Part shown: positions 21,519-32,731 of the stretch, piece after piece | Position numbering within the stretch: position 1 is the stretch's first letter | Layout: every line of letters starts with the position of its first letter | Origin: Scilla litardierei | Lineage: Eukaryota > Streptophyta > Magnoliopsida > Asparagales > Asparagaceae | Assembly (NCBI GenBank): GCA_030789695.1 | Contig: CM061132.1 | Coordinates: forward strand, 34,868,418 to 34,932,417 | Length of the DNA: 64,000 bases | Direction of reading: 5' to 3' | The notes under the pieces: model-generated | Told to the model about the DNA's origin: nothing | Seen by the model: the letters and a program-made list of their open reading frames with translations, nothing else | Databases searched by the model: none | Made by a program: the position numbers and the translations under genes

Positions 21519-21532
21519 CTCTCCCCCTTTTT
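21519..21532 (-). other. Polypurine tract of the copia element
   Basis: On the minus strand this reads CAAAAAGGGGGAGAG directly before the LTR start TGATGG. It is the expected plus-strand primer site. Confidence 0.75.
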
Positions 21533-21905
21533 GATGATGACACCCAAATGAAAAAAAATGAAGTAAGATATGAATATGAATAATATTTCAAGTATACTTA
21601 CTCCCCCTGCTTTGATGCGGTTCTCCCCCCTGCATCGAATACAATTCATATTTTTGCATTTCATATATTTTTCTCCCCCTTGTCATCAACAAAAAACAAA
21701 AGTAATATCTACAGAGCATTAAATAAGAGGAATTCAATTCCATATGCCTGCAAGGGAGATGTTAGTACATAGGAACAAATGAGTATGGCATAGTAGATAA
21801 CTTCATAGTAGCTAGCATCACACAATAAGACTTATTACAAACCATAGTTTAGAGAATCATTGTTTTAAAAAAAGAACCATTGTTTTGAAAGAGAAGTTCA
21901 TGAAG

Positions 21906-23069
21906 CTAAGGATGACCGCTGTTCTTCTTCAGTTCCTTGATCTCTTCAAGGATCATAACAAGCGTCTCCTCAGTCATCTTGTTGTTTTTCACGACGATCT
22001 CCTTGAGGTCGTCCACCTTTTGATTGAGATCTTCAAATCCTTTCTCTTGTGAGATCTTCAATTTTCCAATCTTCTTCAAGAGCATCTCCTGAAGTTCAAG
22101 GATGTAAGCTGGAACTTCTTCTTCTTCTTCGCCGCTTCCTTTTTCTTCTTCTTCACTTTCTTCATCTGAATCTGAAATGACAACCTTCTTACCTCGCCTT
22201 AAGGATGATGATCCTTCTTCGGTAGCAATTTGCTCTTCAGGGACATTCTCATCAAGGTCATGATGGAGATTCATTCTCCCAAGAGCATGAACATCAAAGA
22301 CACGGGCAGGTTCTAGAATGGTTGTTTCATGATCCAATGGCACGTTAAAGTTAATGAATAGAATGGTCAGATAATGCCCATGAGAAAGAGTGGAGGAAGG
22401 TCTATCAGATGAAGCTGAAAGTAGGATGGAATCCATGATGACTTTAGCCCAATTAACACGAATGTTACCTAGGATGGCATAGATGCATTTAGCTTGTTTT
22501 TCAGAAAGAATAACATGACACCCAGATTTTTGAGTTATGTTATACGATAAAATATTAGCCAAGATTCTCGCCGAATAGAGAAGATGGGTACAAGGAAGTT
22601 TGGTTTGAAAGTGTTTACCGGGCAGATACATTCTCTCTAGGATATTCTCGTCAGTCATCTCAATTTTGTCAAGGATCATACCGGAGTATGAGATTCCTAG
22701 GGCTTCACCTAGGGATTTGACAGTTATTACCAGTTTGGAATCCAGAACCTTAGTTATGAAACGACTTTTTACGAGATCATAATCCATGTTTGCATAAAAG
22801 AGATGAACAAGCCTAGGATAACATAGATACACATTTTCAGAGGAGAACAAATTTGCTAAGTTTTGGAAATCTAGCAGACTGTCAATACCGTAATTGATAA
22901 CATCATTAAGTTTGACAAATCTTTCATGCAAGATTGGTTTCTTAGAAACTTTAACAAAATGTTCATAGGTAGTTGATTTGAAGAGATAGGGTAGGATGAT
23001 TTCTTTCTCAGAATCAACTTCAGCAGTAGTAGTTTTTCTCTTCTTAGAGAAAGCTCCTTTGAAAGGCAT
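21906..23069 (-). CDS. 387-aa second ORF of the copia element (putative plant transposon protein-like)
   Basis: An intact frame starts MPFKGAFSKKRKTTTAEVDS. Residues ~20-230 resemble the family annotated in plants as putative plant transposon protein: HERFVKLNDVINYGIDSLLDF, PRLVHLFYANMDYDLV and SLGEALGIS, ending in a conserved NIRVNWAKVIMDSIL stretch. Residues ~290-325 are strongly acidic (EESEEEEKGSGEEEEEV). The C-terminus is a heptad coiled coil (EDLNQKVDDLKEIVVKN). It is not Gag, Pol or a membrane protein: no signal peptide or membrane span is visible. Its place after gag, where Pol should be, suggests a structural or regulatory role, but function is unknown. Family assignment is from memory and moderate. 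Confidence 0.7.
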   Translation of the reverse strand: MPFKGAFSKKRKTTTAEVDSEKEIILPYLFKSTTYEHFVKVSKKPILHERFVKLNDVINYGIDSLLDFQNLANLFSSENVYLCYPRLVHLFYANMDYDLVKSRFITKVLDSKLVITVKSLGEALGISYSGMILDKIEMTDENILERMYLPGKHFQTKLPCTHLLYSARILANILSYNITQKSGCHVILSEKQAKCIYAILGNIRVNWAKVIMDSILLSASSDRPSSTLSHGHYLTILFINFNVPLDHETTILEPARVFDVHALGRMNLHHDLDENVPEEQIATEEGSSSLRRGKKVVISDSDEESEEEEKGSGEEEEEVPAYILELQEMLLKKIGKLKISQEKGFEDLNQKVDDLKEIVVKNNKMTEETLVMILEEIKELKKNSGHP

Positions 23070-23873
23070 CTAGATAGAGTAAAACAACAAAAAATATATT
23101 TTTACACTACTAGATAACCAAGAGAGATGAAATAATAAAGTTCATGGAAGTAAAAAAAATTTTACCTTGAGTAATTTTGAAGGAAGCTGAAAATTGCTCA
23201 AAAAGTCCAAGCTTCAAGATGAAAACTCAAGAGAGGAGAGGGGAAAAGGAGGTAGTCGGCTACCTCTAGGGTTTTCTTGGGGTTTTGTTTGAAGAAATGA
23301 AGAGATGGAGAGAAGTGAGAGCCATTAGATCTAGATTTGGGTGGCTAGGATGAGTTTTAGGCTTAGTGGGTAAGTTGTCTTAACGGATCTTGACCCATCC
23401 ACTCAATAGAACCCATTAAGAGTTAGTCAAAAAAAAGAGCAACCCCGAAATTTACGCGCTGGTAGTCGACTCCCTCCTGTAGGTAGTCGACTCCCTGCTG
23501 GGTTGAGTCGTTTTCTCATCCCGGAGAAGGTTTGGTCCAGGTTGAGCGTGCTCTTTTAACAAGAAATATTTTTAGCAATAAAACACAATCATACATATAA
23601 ATTAACTTATTTCAACCCATTTAAACAATTATAAAAAATAAAAGCATTTGTTCCGATTCAGCCGTTTTGACTCCCTGAATTTTCTTCATTGTTTTCCTCC
23701 TTTTTAGAGCACCTGAAAAATAAGCGTTTATGGTACTCTTTGGTTTTGAGTCCGAGGAGTTAGTCTTTAGGAAGCCAAACCCAATACGGTTTAGTTCCTT
23801 CATGAACAATATATTTATAATTTTTATTAAAATGAATCTGTTGAACAAAGTTAGTGGCGTACCTTTCTTTTTG
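23070..23873. other. Non-coding spacer of the copia element
   Basis: AT-rich, with two AGTCGACT-core motifs (GGTAGTCGACTCCCTCC at 23461 and a copy at 23482). The minus-strand frame at 23621-23848 has no recognisable feature. The missing pol genes would have been here; I see no remnant. Confidence 0.5.
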
Positions 23874-25424
23874 CTAATCAGATAATCTCTTTGGTACCCA
23901 GATGCTTAAAACATTATCGTTAGCATGATGCATCCTAGTGTGCTTAACCCGTTTCTTGGTATGATGTGAATCATAGCCAAGTCCGGTTTTGCTAGATGAA
24001 GCTTTTTGATTATCTATTATATTATCTAGCTTCCCTTTTCCTTTATTGAAATTCTCAATAATTTTCATCGTAGCGTCGTATTTATCTTTGACGGATACGA
24101 GAAGATTATTCAGACTTTCAACCTTTTCATTTACTAGCAAAATATCTTTTTGTAGAAGATCATTTTTCTCTTTAAGAAGACTATTTTCTTTAATGACTTC
24201 TTCCTTTTCCTTAGTCTCTCTTTTAACATTTCTAAGTGTTTTTCTATGTTCTTTAATGAGCTTTTCATGCATCTTGCATAGCTCCTTATATGCTCCCCTA
24301 TAATCCAAGTCTTCATCATCGCTTGACGATGACTCATTGTCGCTAGATGAATCATGATGCGAGCTTACCTTGGAGGATGTAGATGCCATGAAGCACATGT
24401 GTGCCGTCTCTCTTCTTTCATCATTATCTTCTTCTGATGATTCGTCGGATGAAGAATCGTCGCTCTGGTCGAAGGCTGCATAAGCTTCTTTCTTTGGTCG
24501 TCGAAACTTGTTTCTTGTATTGGTTCGTCTTTCTTTGTTCTTCCCACGATCTCTGGAATCACGGTTGTTTCTTTCCAATGGACAGTCTCTCTTGACATGC
24601 CCTGGTTTATTACAACCAAAACAAATAATACCGTTAGTGGGTCTAAAAGATCGTTTTCCATACTTACTTGTGATGAACTCTTTAAAGTTCTTTGAGATGA
24701 ACGCGATGTGATCTTCTTTGTCTGTGTAGTCGGAATCTTCTTCTTGAGCTTTGAATGCAAGATTTTTCTTCTTTGGTTTTTCTTCGATTTTCTTGTCTTC
24801 TTCAAGCTCGATCTCATATGCCATGAGATTTCCCATCAGTTCTTCGATGGTGAGGTCCTTTACATTATGAGCTTCTCGAATGGCCGTAGTCTTTCCCTTC
24901 CACTCAGGTCGGAGGGATCTGAGTATCTTCATTACCTGTTCATACTCGGAAAGTTTCTTTCCTAGTCCTGCAAGCTCGTTTGTAATGTTAGTAAAACGAG
25001 TATTCACATCGGTGATACTCTCTCCTTCTTCCATTTTAAAAGTTTCGAATTTTGAATGTAATACATTTATACGAGATTCTTTTACCTTTTCTGTACCTTC
25101 GTGACTTACCTGAAGAGTATGCCAAATTTGATGTGTTGTCTCACATTGGGAGACTCGATTGAACTCATTTCATGTAACAGCGCAAAACAAGGCATTCATT
25201 GCTTTTGCATTAATATTAGCTCTCTTCTTGTCGTCGATAGACCATTTTCCAAACTCAACGTCGGTAGGTGCGATGTACTGGACTTTGGTGATAGTCCAGG
25301 CTTCAATGTCCAATGACTCTAGGTGAGTCTTCATTCGGATCTTCCAGCTGGCGTAGTTGGTTCTGTTGAATAGAGGTGGTCACATAGTGTTCAGTCCTTC
25401 GGAGTGAAAGGATGTTGACGTCAT
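23874..25424 (-). pseudogene. gag: SIRE-like copia Gag with two nonsense codons
   Basis: From ATG at 25424 the frame reads through FNRTNYASWKIRMKTHLES (the typical copia Gag start after an LFNRxNY motif). Residues around EEGESITDVNTRFTNITNEL and RSLRPEWKGKTTAI match the UBN2/retrotransposon Gag domain, followed by DLTIEELMGNLMAYE. A CX2CX4HX4C zinc knuckle (CFGCNKPGHVKRDC) lies in the 24600 region. The C-terminal part is serine/acidic, then a lysine-rich coiled coil, ending near a VPK motif that in autonomous relatives leads into protease. Two TGA codons interrupt the first 130 codons (near 25382 and 25170). From 25034 on the frame is open. Confidence 0.85.
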
Positions 25425-25439
25425 CACTATTGTAGCCTT

Positions 25440-25451
25440 GCTCTGATACCA
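25440..25451 (-). other. Primer-binding site of the copia element
   Basis: On the minus strand TGGTATCAGAGC lies two bases after the LTR end CCAACA. This is the complement of the 3' end of plant initiator tRNA-Met, the usual copia primer. Confidence 0.9.
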
Positions 25452-25453
25452 AG

Positions 25454-27158
25454 TGTTGGATCCTGTGGATGGCAAGCAACACTAGAAGGGGGGGTTGAAT
25501 AGTGTTGTTCAAATAATAAAACTTTTTCGCTCAACGATATTAACACAAATAAACTCCTTCTAACGTTGCCTAAGAAACCAAGTAGAGTGATCTACGCTTG
25601 GTTCTTAATCAACAATATAATTTTAAAGTGCACAAAGAAATTTCACAGCAGGTAGTCGACTCCTTATGAGCAGTAGTCGACTCCCAGAGAATATGTGAGA
25701 ACAAATAAGATTACAAGTATGAATTTCAGCGAATAGAGATAAAATTGATCTTTGCAGTAAATAGAAGATATAAATGAAAAGATAATCAAACACAGATCAA
25801 CAATCACAAACAAAAAGGATTTTATCCTGGTTCCCCGCAACCCGGGTACGTTCAGTCCCCGACCAATCCGGTACGAGATTTCCACTATCTGCCTTGGCAA
25901 ATAAAAGCACCTAACTTCACTCGTTAGGATTTCCAACGACCTAGCCTTGACCAGGATTTCCGATCACAACACCTAGACTCGTCTAGGGTTTACCCTTGCC
26001 TCACAAACCGAGGACTTTCCAACTGGCAACAACTAGACTTGTCTAGTGTTCCAACAATCAACACAATAAGAGATTTGTCCAATACTCTACAATAAGTGAT
26101 AGAGATTGGTAAATACACCCGATTCTATAGCCAATCAAAAGATAGACAATTTGTGTAGTGGCTTAATAGAATGATAGTCTAGATCACACAAAGATACGAG
26201 ATAAGTTCTTTGTGATCTAGAGCTTTTTCAAAAATCCTTCAAATAAAATTAGAGAGAAATGATAGAAAGGATTTTGAAAAACAATTTAGCCAATAAAAAA
26301 TAATGGTATGATCTTCAAAAAAGAATGAGAAAATATTTGCAAGATCAAAACAGAAATTAAACTGGCTAGAAAAATTAGAGAGCTTTAATTCAAGAGAGCT
26401 TTCACGAATTTTGATTTTCAATATTGTTGTGTTTTTCACAAAAGAATTTAGCTCTATTTATAGGGAAAACTGAGATTTGAATTTCAAATTTCGTTTGACT
26501 TTTGTCCCAAAAATTTCGGAGTAAATTGCTCAAAAGATTTTAAAATTCAAATTCAAAACGTCTGAAAATTTCCAGCTGGTAGTCGACTCCCTCATATAGG
26601 TAGTCGACTCCCAGAGGGATCTAGGAGATTTTCATCCCTGACAGGTAGTCGACTCCCTACTTTTGGTAGTCGACTCCCAGAGGAGTTTTTCCTGCAGTTC
26701 TTCTAGTCAAATAGGTAGTTAGCTCCAGGGTGCGTGGAGTTTCACTACGAGAATTATGAAGTGACTAAAAAAGCTCTTGAAAACTATTTTGAAGATAGTT
26801 AAAACTATTTTCTAAATCATTTGTGTGTGTGGTGTCTATTTGATATGGCTTTGACAAATACCCTAAAAGACACGACACACTCACACTAGACTCTGAACAT
26901 GTCTTCGGAAGTTTTGGTCAACTTGATGAAGTGAAGGCAAGCTTCTCTTTGTGCTCCTTGTTCTGTTTGAGCTTGAGCTTCATCACTTGAGTTTAGTCAT
27001 GTTCGTCTTTGTCTTGGAGCGTTAAAGTGTGCTTCTTGGAGTATAAGTAGAGCTTCACGAAATCTGCACACTTTTAAGTGTAGTGTAGTTAGTACACTAA
27101 GCATTCATTTGGTGTGCTCATCATCAAAATCACTTGGGGTGGAATTCAATTTCCATCA
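25454..27158 (-). repeat. 5' LTR of the copia element (in element orientation)
   Basis: 1705 bp, near-identical to 19815-21518, including the AGTCGACT motifs near 25651, 25671, 26578, 26599, 26644 and 26665. Confidence 0.9.
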
Positions 27159-27169
27159 CTTACAACTTT

Positions 27170-27874
27170 CACCGCTCGACAACCTGACAAAGCGCCCCTG
27201 GTAAACCGTCGGTGCTTTCGGCTCTGACGCCTTGACAAAAGCACCTCTGGCCGTTGCGCCGTCTTAACAAAAGCAAGCCTGACACGCTAGATCCTGACAT
27301 GCTCGTCAAAAGCTTCCTCTGACAGATGAGCCAGCTCAGCATGTCGAGTCAGCACGCCAGGTCAGCCTCACCTAACCACCTCCATCAGGTATAAATACCC
27401 ACTCGCCTCCATCGGGGAAGGGGGTCGGCAAATTAACTCTGAAATCTCATTACTCACACAAAAGAGCAAAGATCTTCCATATCTTGGTTCTTCTACAACT
27501 GATAGCTCGTCACGTAAGGTCGACTCACTCTTAGTCCGACCTGCGTGCCTAGCCCCCGATTTTAAGCCCTAATACTAACTTAGGCATCGGAGAGGCTAAG
27601 GGTTGGACTCCAACCCGGCCTTTCTGACAAACGGCTCCTTGTGCAGGCGAGCTCGTCTTCACAGGTCGCGCTCAATTCCCACCTTCGGCAGTGCGGTCGT
27701 GGGGCAGAGTCCTCGCAGAATTGATTCTGTGGTCGGCCTTCGTAGTGCGCTCAGCCTCGCCACTACACTCCTTATCAGTCAAATAGCCTACCCTAATCAC
27801 ATCCTAATCATAACCACAATGCCATTGGTTCCACTTAATACAAATTCATTGTACGCGAGTTTTACCCCACAACA
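27170..27874 (+). mobile_element. Tat solo LTR, right part
   Basis: This continues the LTR begun at 17622: CACCGCTCGACAACCTGAC, a TATA box (TATAAATA at 27390-27397), the box ACTTAGGCATCGGAGAGG near 27579, acceptor-like CTTGTGCAG near 27638-27646, and the end TTTTACCCCACAACA. It is followed by GCTGT (27875-27879), the partner of 17617-17621. Confidence 0.88.
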
Positions 27875-27879
27875 GCTGT

Positions 27880-28520
27880 TATTCTCAATCAATTAGTTCT
27901 AACAATCTAAAATATGTTTGTTGTTACATCATATATGGTCTGCCATGGTTGGGCCATTCTCACGCCGACCACGTCTCATAAGCTTCTGGGTTGAACGAGT
28001 CAATCACCCCCTCCATCATGAAGAGCCACTAAGAAAGGAATTAAATGCTACTTTTATGGTGGGAGTTACGCTAATACTAACACATTATTAGCTTAGAGGT
28101 TATAAGCCAGGATGACCTATAAAAGCCCCCGAAGACAATGGGAGAAGGGGGACAGATGCCAAGTATCAAAATATAATCTACAATACTCTTTATTTTACTC
28201 TTTACGTTCCTTCCATAAGGAACTGACTTGAGCATCGGAGGGAAATCGGTCAGGCCCCAGCCGATGATTTTCTTATGGTACAGATCAATGGAGCTATTGC
28301 GCAGCTAGGTCAACCCTATCCGAAGGAGCACAATCATAGCTATTCACGACCCGGGGACTCCTATCTGCGGGTCCCCATTTCTCAGCCAGCGAAGGGTCTA
28401 CACCATGAAGGCGTCCTTATCGGGCATTATATTGTATGATGGACCCATCCGTCAACAACTGGTGGAGATGCAGGGTAGAAGGAGTCAACATGTTGTCACC
28501 GTTTAGAACTGACAATGTCG
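27880..28520 (+). mobile_element. Degenerate Tat-like LTR fragment
   Basis: It probably starts at TGTTACATCA (27921). It has a promoter-like CCTATAAAAGCC (TATA 28118) followed about 100 bp later by AACTGACTTGAGCATCGGAGG (28221 on), the order found in every intact Tat LTR here. No clear end, primer site or partner LTR is visible, so it is an old remnant. Confidence 0.55.
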
Positions 28521-29426
28521 ACTCACCCGCCAATCAGAAGCCTGAAATGCCAACTCCCGACGAGACTTCGAAGGAAACACTTTTTTCATTGCTCTCATTT
28601 TAACAAATTTTTGTTCCATTAGCTTTATTATTTCAATCGTGATTTTCAAATATTCTCCCAAAAATATCACTTCTACAATTTACAGTTTTTGGGTTAGGGA
28701 TTTGAAGCTACCTCAAATTGTTCGAGGCTGCAATGACGGTGTCAAGGCTACATCTGAGTAGGTGGCCAAGATCGCCTCTTTGACGGACTGAGCCCCTCAG
28801 GCTTCAGATCTTCTTTCGACGAATCTTCCCAAACTCGATCCAAGTTCCAAGCTCGATCGATCTGCCCCGAGATCGATTTTCCCCGAGACCGAGCAGATCC
28901 AATTTTGACGTCGAGCAGATCAGAGTCCTAATCTCCAAAATCTAGTCGACTCAAATTCCGGGATCGAGCGACATGCTCTGAGTTTAGTTGGATCAGATCG
29001 ATCGAACGGGTCTACGATCGATCTTCCCCGAACTTCAAGCTCCGTTCGAGCTCAATCAATTCCGATGTATGAGTTCAGACTCTTGGTTGAATCTGAGCTT
29101 CGCTCAAGATGGCTGAGTCTTTGACGGTAATGGTCCGTGCCTTCACCCAAATTTCTTCAGCATGTACAGTCAATATTCAACCCTATGCCGACGAGGTCCA
29201 GATCTGGCGACATGTCGCCAAGAATAGAACCACATTGATCCTCGTATGCTATAGGCGGGTTAAGGCAGCGTACGGTGGAGTTTGATAGAAAGGCATCTTC
29301 TATCCGTCAACGACTTGCCTCCGATCGAGCCTGAGAAGCCTAGATCCGAGCTCGATGAGTCGATCAGTCATAGCTCGATGAGCTCGATGAGCCATTAATA
29401 TTGATCGATGAGCTTGATGAGTCAAC
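28521..29426. other. Degenerate repeat-rich DNA flanking element F, no gene
   Basis: The sequence is dominated by degenerate GAGCTCGATGAG / CTCGATCGA-type words. The DNA after element F (44435 on) has the same texture, as expected if F inserted into one block. I see no coding region. Confidence 0.45.
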
Positions 29427-30607
29427 TGTTACGATCTAAAGATCGTGATACTCCGACTTTCTACCCAAGCTCGTCGAGCACACAGCCAGCCAGCCCCGCC
29501 TTTATAGAAGTCACACCTCAGCTTATGAAAGGTGGGCGTTCTACGTCCTAACCTCGTCGGTGGGACGCTGGTTCCTCCTCCTTAGATTCTTTTTCGCACG
29601 TCAAGCCCAAAGTCCGCCTCGACCAACCGAAAGAGCCCCGGGTCGCCTCGAACTCCGCCCGCTGGGCACCCATTTCCCCCCGAGCTCGCCGTGAGAACAA
29701 CTGGGTTGCCTGTCGTCCGCCTAGAGCGACCTGACGAGTCAAGCACGGACCCGCTACGCAGACGCACCCCGACGACCCTTTGGCACGTCAGACACGACGA
29801 ACAACCTAGTACAAGGATGCCACTGACACTTCCGCCGCTCGACAACCTGACAAAGCACCCCCTGGCCGCTGCGTCGTCGGACCGTTTGGTACTTTCGGCT
29901 CTGACACTCCGACAAAGCACCCCCTGGCCGCTGCACCGTCTGACCGTTTGGTGCTTTCGGATCTAACACTCTGACAAAGCAACCTGGGCTGTTGCGTCGC
30001 CTGACAAAGGTATGACTGACACACATAGATCTGACATCCTTGGCCGAAGCTTCTGTTGTCTGATCTGCCACCTCAGTACGATAGGTCAGCCATACCTAAC
30101 CCCCACGATCAGGTATAAATACCCCTCTATCTCCATCGGGCAACGGGGAGGGGGTTTTGCAAATTAACTCAGAATCTCATTACTCGCACACACAAGGGCA
30201 AAGGTCTTCGATATCTTTGTTCTTCCACATCCGATAGCTCGTCACGCAAGGTCGACTCACTTTAGTCCGACCTGCGTGCCTAGCCCCCGCTTTTAAGCCC
30301 TAATACTAACTTAGGCATCGGAGAGGCTAAGGGTTGGACCCCAACCCGGTCTTTCTGACGAGCTGTTCCTTATGCAGGCTAGCCCGTCGTCACAGGTTGT
30401 GCTCAGCCCCCCACCTCCGACAGTACAGCCGGTGGGCGGAGTCCTCGCGGAATCGGTCCCGTGATCGGCCTTCGTAGTGTGCCCAGCCTCGTCATTACCC
30501 TCATTACTTATTAAATAGCCTACCCTAAACACATCCTAATCATAACCACCGTGCCCTTGGTCCCCCCTTAATACAAATTCATTGTACGTGAGTTCTACCT
30601 CGTAACA
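29427..30607 (+). mobile_element. F-family Tat LTR 1
   Basis: 1181 bp, TGTTACGATC to CTCGTAACA. TATA box at 30114-30121, conserved box ACTTAGGCATCGGAGAGG near 30308, acceptor-like CTTATGCAG near 30369-30377. It contains an internal ~64-bp duplication (GACAAAGCACCCCCTGGCCG twice, near 29851 and 29911) that LTR 3 shares and LTR 2 lacks. It is preceded by TCAAC (29422-29426). Confidence 0.88.
30114..30121 (+). promoter_or_regulatory. TATA box of F LTR 1
   Basis: CAGGTATAAATACCC, a motif shared with LTR 2 (32202-32209), LTR 3 (35120-35127), the solo LTR and element C. Confidence 0.7.
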
Positions 30608-30609
30608 AT

Positions 30610-30628
30610 TAGCGCCGTCTGTGGGAAC
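30610..30628 (+). other. Primer-binding site, F copy 1
   Basis: TAGCGCCGTCTGTGGGAAC, one base different from the sites in B and C (TGG to TAG). Confidence 0.75.
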
Positions 30629-30642
30629 GAATGGTCACACCC

Positions 30643-31235
30643 ATGTCTAACTCCATATCCATCAACCGAAACCCCGACCACGGCAAAACCCCCATGGATC
30701 AAGAATTGCAATCTCACCCGAGGACCCCCTCGACTAATCTCCCCCCTGAGGGGATGGTGGAAACCGTCCAGGCCTCGGCCCGGGCTGTTCAGCAAAGCTT
30801 CAAGGCATTCATTAGGATGATGGATGGCTTTGAGGCAGCCGGAACCAAGGCGCCCCCCTGCCCCTCCGAGCCCCCGAACTTGAGGCGAAATCTTCATACT
30901 CAGTTTGAAGAAGAGATGTGGCAAAGAGGGCTCGCCAAGGAGATAGCCACCCAGCAGAGATTTTTGATGAAGAAGTGGAAGCTGCTCGGTAGCGAAAGCA
31001 CGACGAAGAAGCAGCTACGGACAAAAGATGCCAAGACGACGCGGCGGAGGCTGCTCATCAAGCTCGCCTCGACGAGGAAAGCCATCCGAGCGAGAAGGCC
31101 CCATACACCATACCAAACGTCGTGGGATCAGTGACCCACATTCTGGCTACCTTGGAGGGCGGGGACCTAGCCCATCTATGGAACGCCGAGCACTTGCTTA
31201 ATATTTTCAATAAATATTCGTCTTTGTACATTCAA
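30643..31235 (+). pseudogene. F copy 1: gag N-terminus fused to integrase end
   Basis: The frame begins MSNSISINRNPDHGKTPM, homologous to the Gag start of element C. It passes through a glutamate-rich coiled coil (QFEEEMWQRGLAKEIATQQR) and is frameshifted near 30960. Near 31100 the sequence switches directly to the integrase terminus, GSVTHILATLEGGDLAHLWN, equivalent to the end of the fragment at 3-494. Everything between (Gag core, protease, reverse transcriptase, RNase H, integrase core) is deleted. Copy 2 has the same junction. Confidence 0.8.
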
Positions 31236-31580
31236 TATGTTGTCTGAATCTAAATCTCCACATTTTGAAGGTCGGCTACATGCTTATACGTCTGGACTCT
31301 CGCGGACAGACCTTGAAGACCTCTGGGGCAGTGGTTACCACTCCACCTTTGACACTTGTCTATGTTTCGACTAACGCATCATGTGTTTCTATCATATAAG
31401 ATGACTTAGTTCAAGATCGGCATGATCGCCAGGGGTGGCCTCCGGGGCAAGCCTACAAGCCGGGCCTCCGATAGATCGCCCAGGCTTATGAAGCTCACTG
31501 CCAACTAAGGGGTATGAAGGACTGATGCGTCATCCGAACTTGGCCAGGATTCCACCCCAAGCACGAATTACGGGGGCAAT
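31236..31580. other. F copy 1: 3' non-coding region and purine tract
   Basis: It contains at most one degenerate unit of the GACCTC-GGGGCAG repeat (near 31317) where copy 2 has thirteen, and no antisense gene. It ends in CGGGGGCAAT (31571-31580), the purine tract. Confidence 0.7.
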
Positions 31581-32696
31581 TGTTAGGACCTAAAGATCGT
31601 GATACTCCGACTTTCTACCCAAGCTCGTCGGGCGTACAGCTAGCCAGCCCCGCCTTCGCAGAAGTCACACCTTAGCTTACGAAGGGTGGGCGTTCTACGT
31701 CCTGACCTCGGTGGGACGTTGGTTCCTCCACCTTAGCCCGTTTATCGCCTGTCAAGCCTAAAGTCCGCCTCGACCAACCGGAAGAGCCCCGGGTCGCCTC
31801 GAACTCCGCCCGCTGGGCACCCATTTCCCCCCGAGCTCGCCGAGAGAATAACTGGGTCGCCTGTCTCTGCCTCGAGCGACCTGACGAGTCAAGCACGGAC
31901 CCGCTGCCCAGACGCACCCCGACGACCCTTTGGCACGTCGGACACGATAAACAACCTAGTACAAGTACGCCACTGACACTTCCGCCGCTCGACAACCTGA
32001 CAAAGCACCCCCTGGCCGCTACACCGTCTGACCATTTGGTGCTTTCGGCTCTGACACTCTGACAAAGCAACCTGGGCTGTTGCACTTCCTAACAAAGGTA
32101 TGGCTGACACACATAGATCTGACATCCTCGGCTGAAGCTTCCGTTGTCTGATCTGCCAGCTCAGCACGCCAGGTCAGCCCTACCTAACCGCCATGATCAG
32201 GTATAAATACCCTTCCACCTCCATCGAGCGGCTGGGGGGTTTGGTAAATTAACTCAGAATCTCATTACTCGCACACACACAAGGGCAAAGGTCTTCGATT
32301 TCTTTGTTCTTCCACATCCGATAGCTCGTCACACAAGGTCGACTCACTCTTAGTCTGACCTGCGTGCCTAGCCCCCTCTTTTAAGCCCTAATACTAACTT
32401 AGGCATCGGAGAGGCTAAGGATTGGACCCCAACCCGGTCATTCTGACGAGCTGCTCCTTGTGCAGGCTAGCCCGTCGTCACAGATTGTGCTCAGCCCCCC
32501 CACCTCCGAGAGTACATCTGGTGGGTGGAGTCCTTGCAAAATCGGTCCCGTGGTCGGCCTTCGTAATGCGCCGAGCCTCGTCACTACCCTCATTACTTAT
32601 CAAATAGCCTACCCTAACCACATCCTAATCATAACCACTGTGCCCTTGGTTCCCCCTTAATACAAATTCATTGTACGCAAGTTCTACCCTGCAACA
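31581..32696 (+). mobile_element. F-family Tat LTR 2 (shared middle LTR)
   Basis: 1116 bp, TGTTAGGACC to CCCTGCAACA. TATA box at 32202-32209 and conserved box near 32397. It has one copy of the ~64-bp segment that is duplicated in LTRs 1 and 3. It serves as 3' LTR of copy 1 and 5' LTR of copy 2. Confidence 0.88.
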
Positions 32697-32698
32697 AT

Positions 32699-32717
32699 TG
32701 GTGCCGTCTGTGGGAAC
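32699..32717 (+). other. Primer-binding site, F copy 2
   Basis: TGGTGCCGTCTGTGGGAAC, one base different from elements B and C. Confidence 0.75.
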
Positions 32718-32731
32718 GAAGGGTCACACCC

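Larger units (their letters stand above)
19815..27158 (-). mobile_element. Young non-autonomous SIRE-like Ty1/copia element (minus strand)
   Basis: The 7.3-kb element has two LTRs of about 1.7 kb (19815-21518 and 25454-27158) that differ at roughly ten positions by eye. Flanks are CTTAG (19810-19814) and CTTAC (27159-27163), one base apart from a perfect duplication. In element orientation the order is LTR, tRNA-iMet-type primer site TGGTATCAGAGC, gag, a second ORF of 387 codons, purine tract AAAAAGGGGGAGAG, LTR. Protease, integrase, reverse transcriptase and RNase H are absent. It must be mobilised by another element. Confidence 0.9.
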
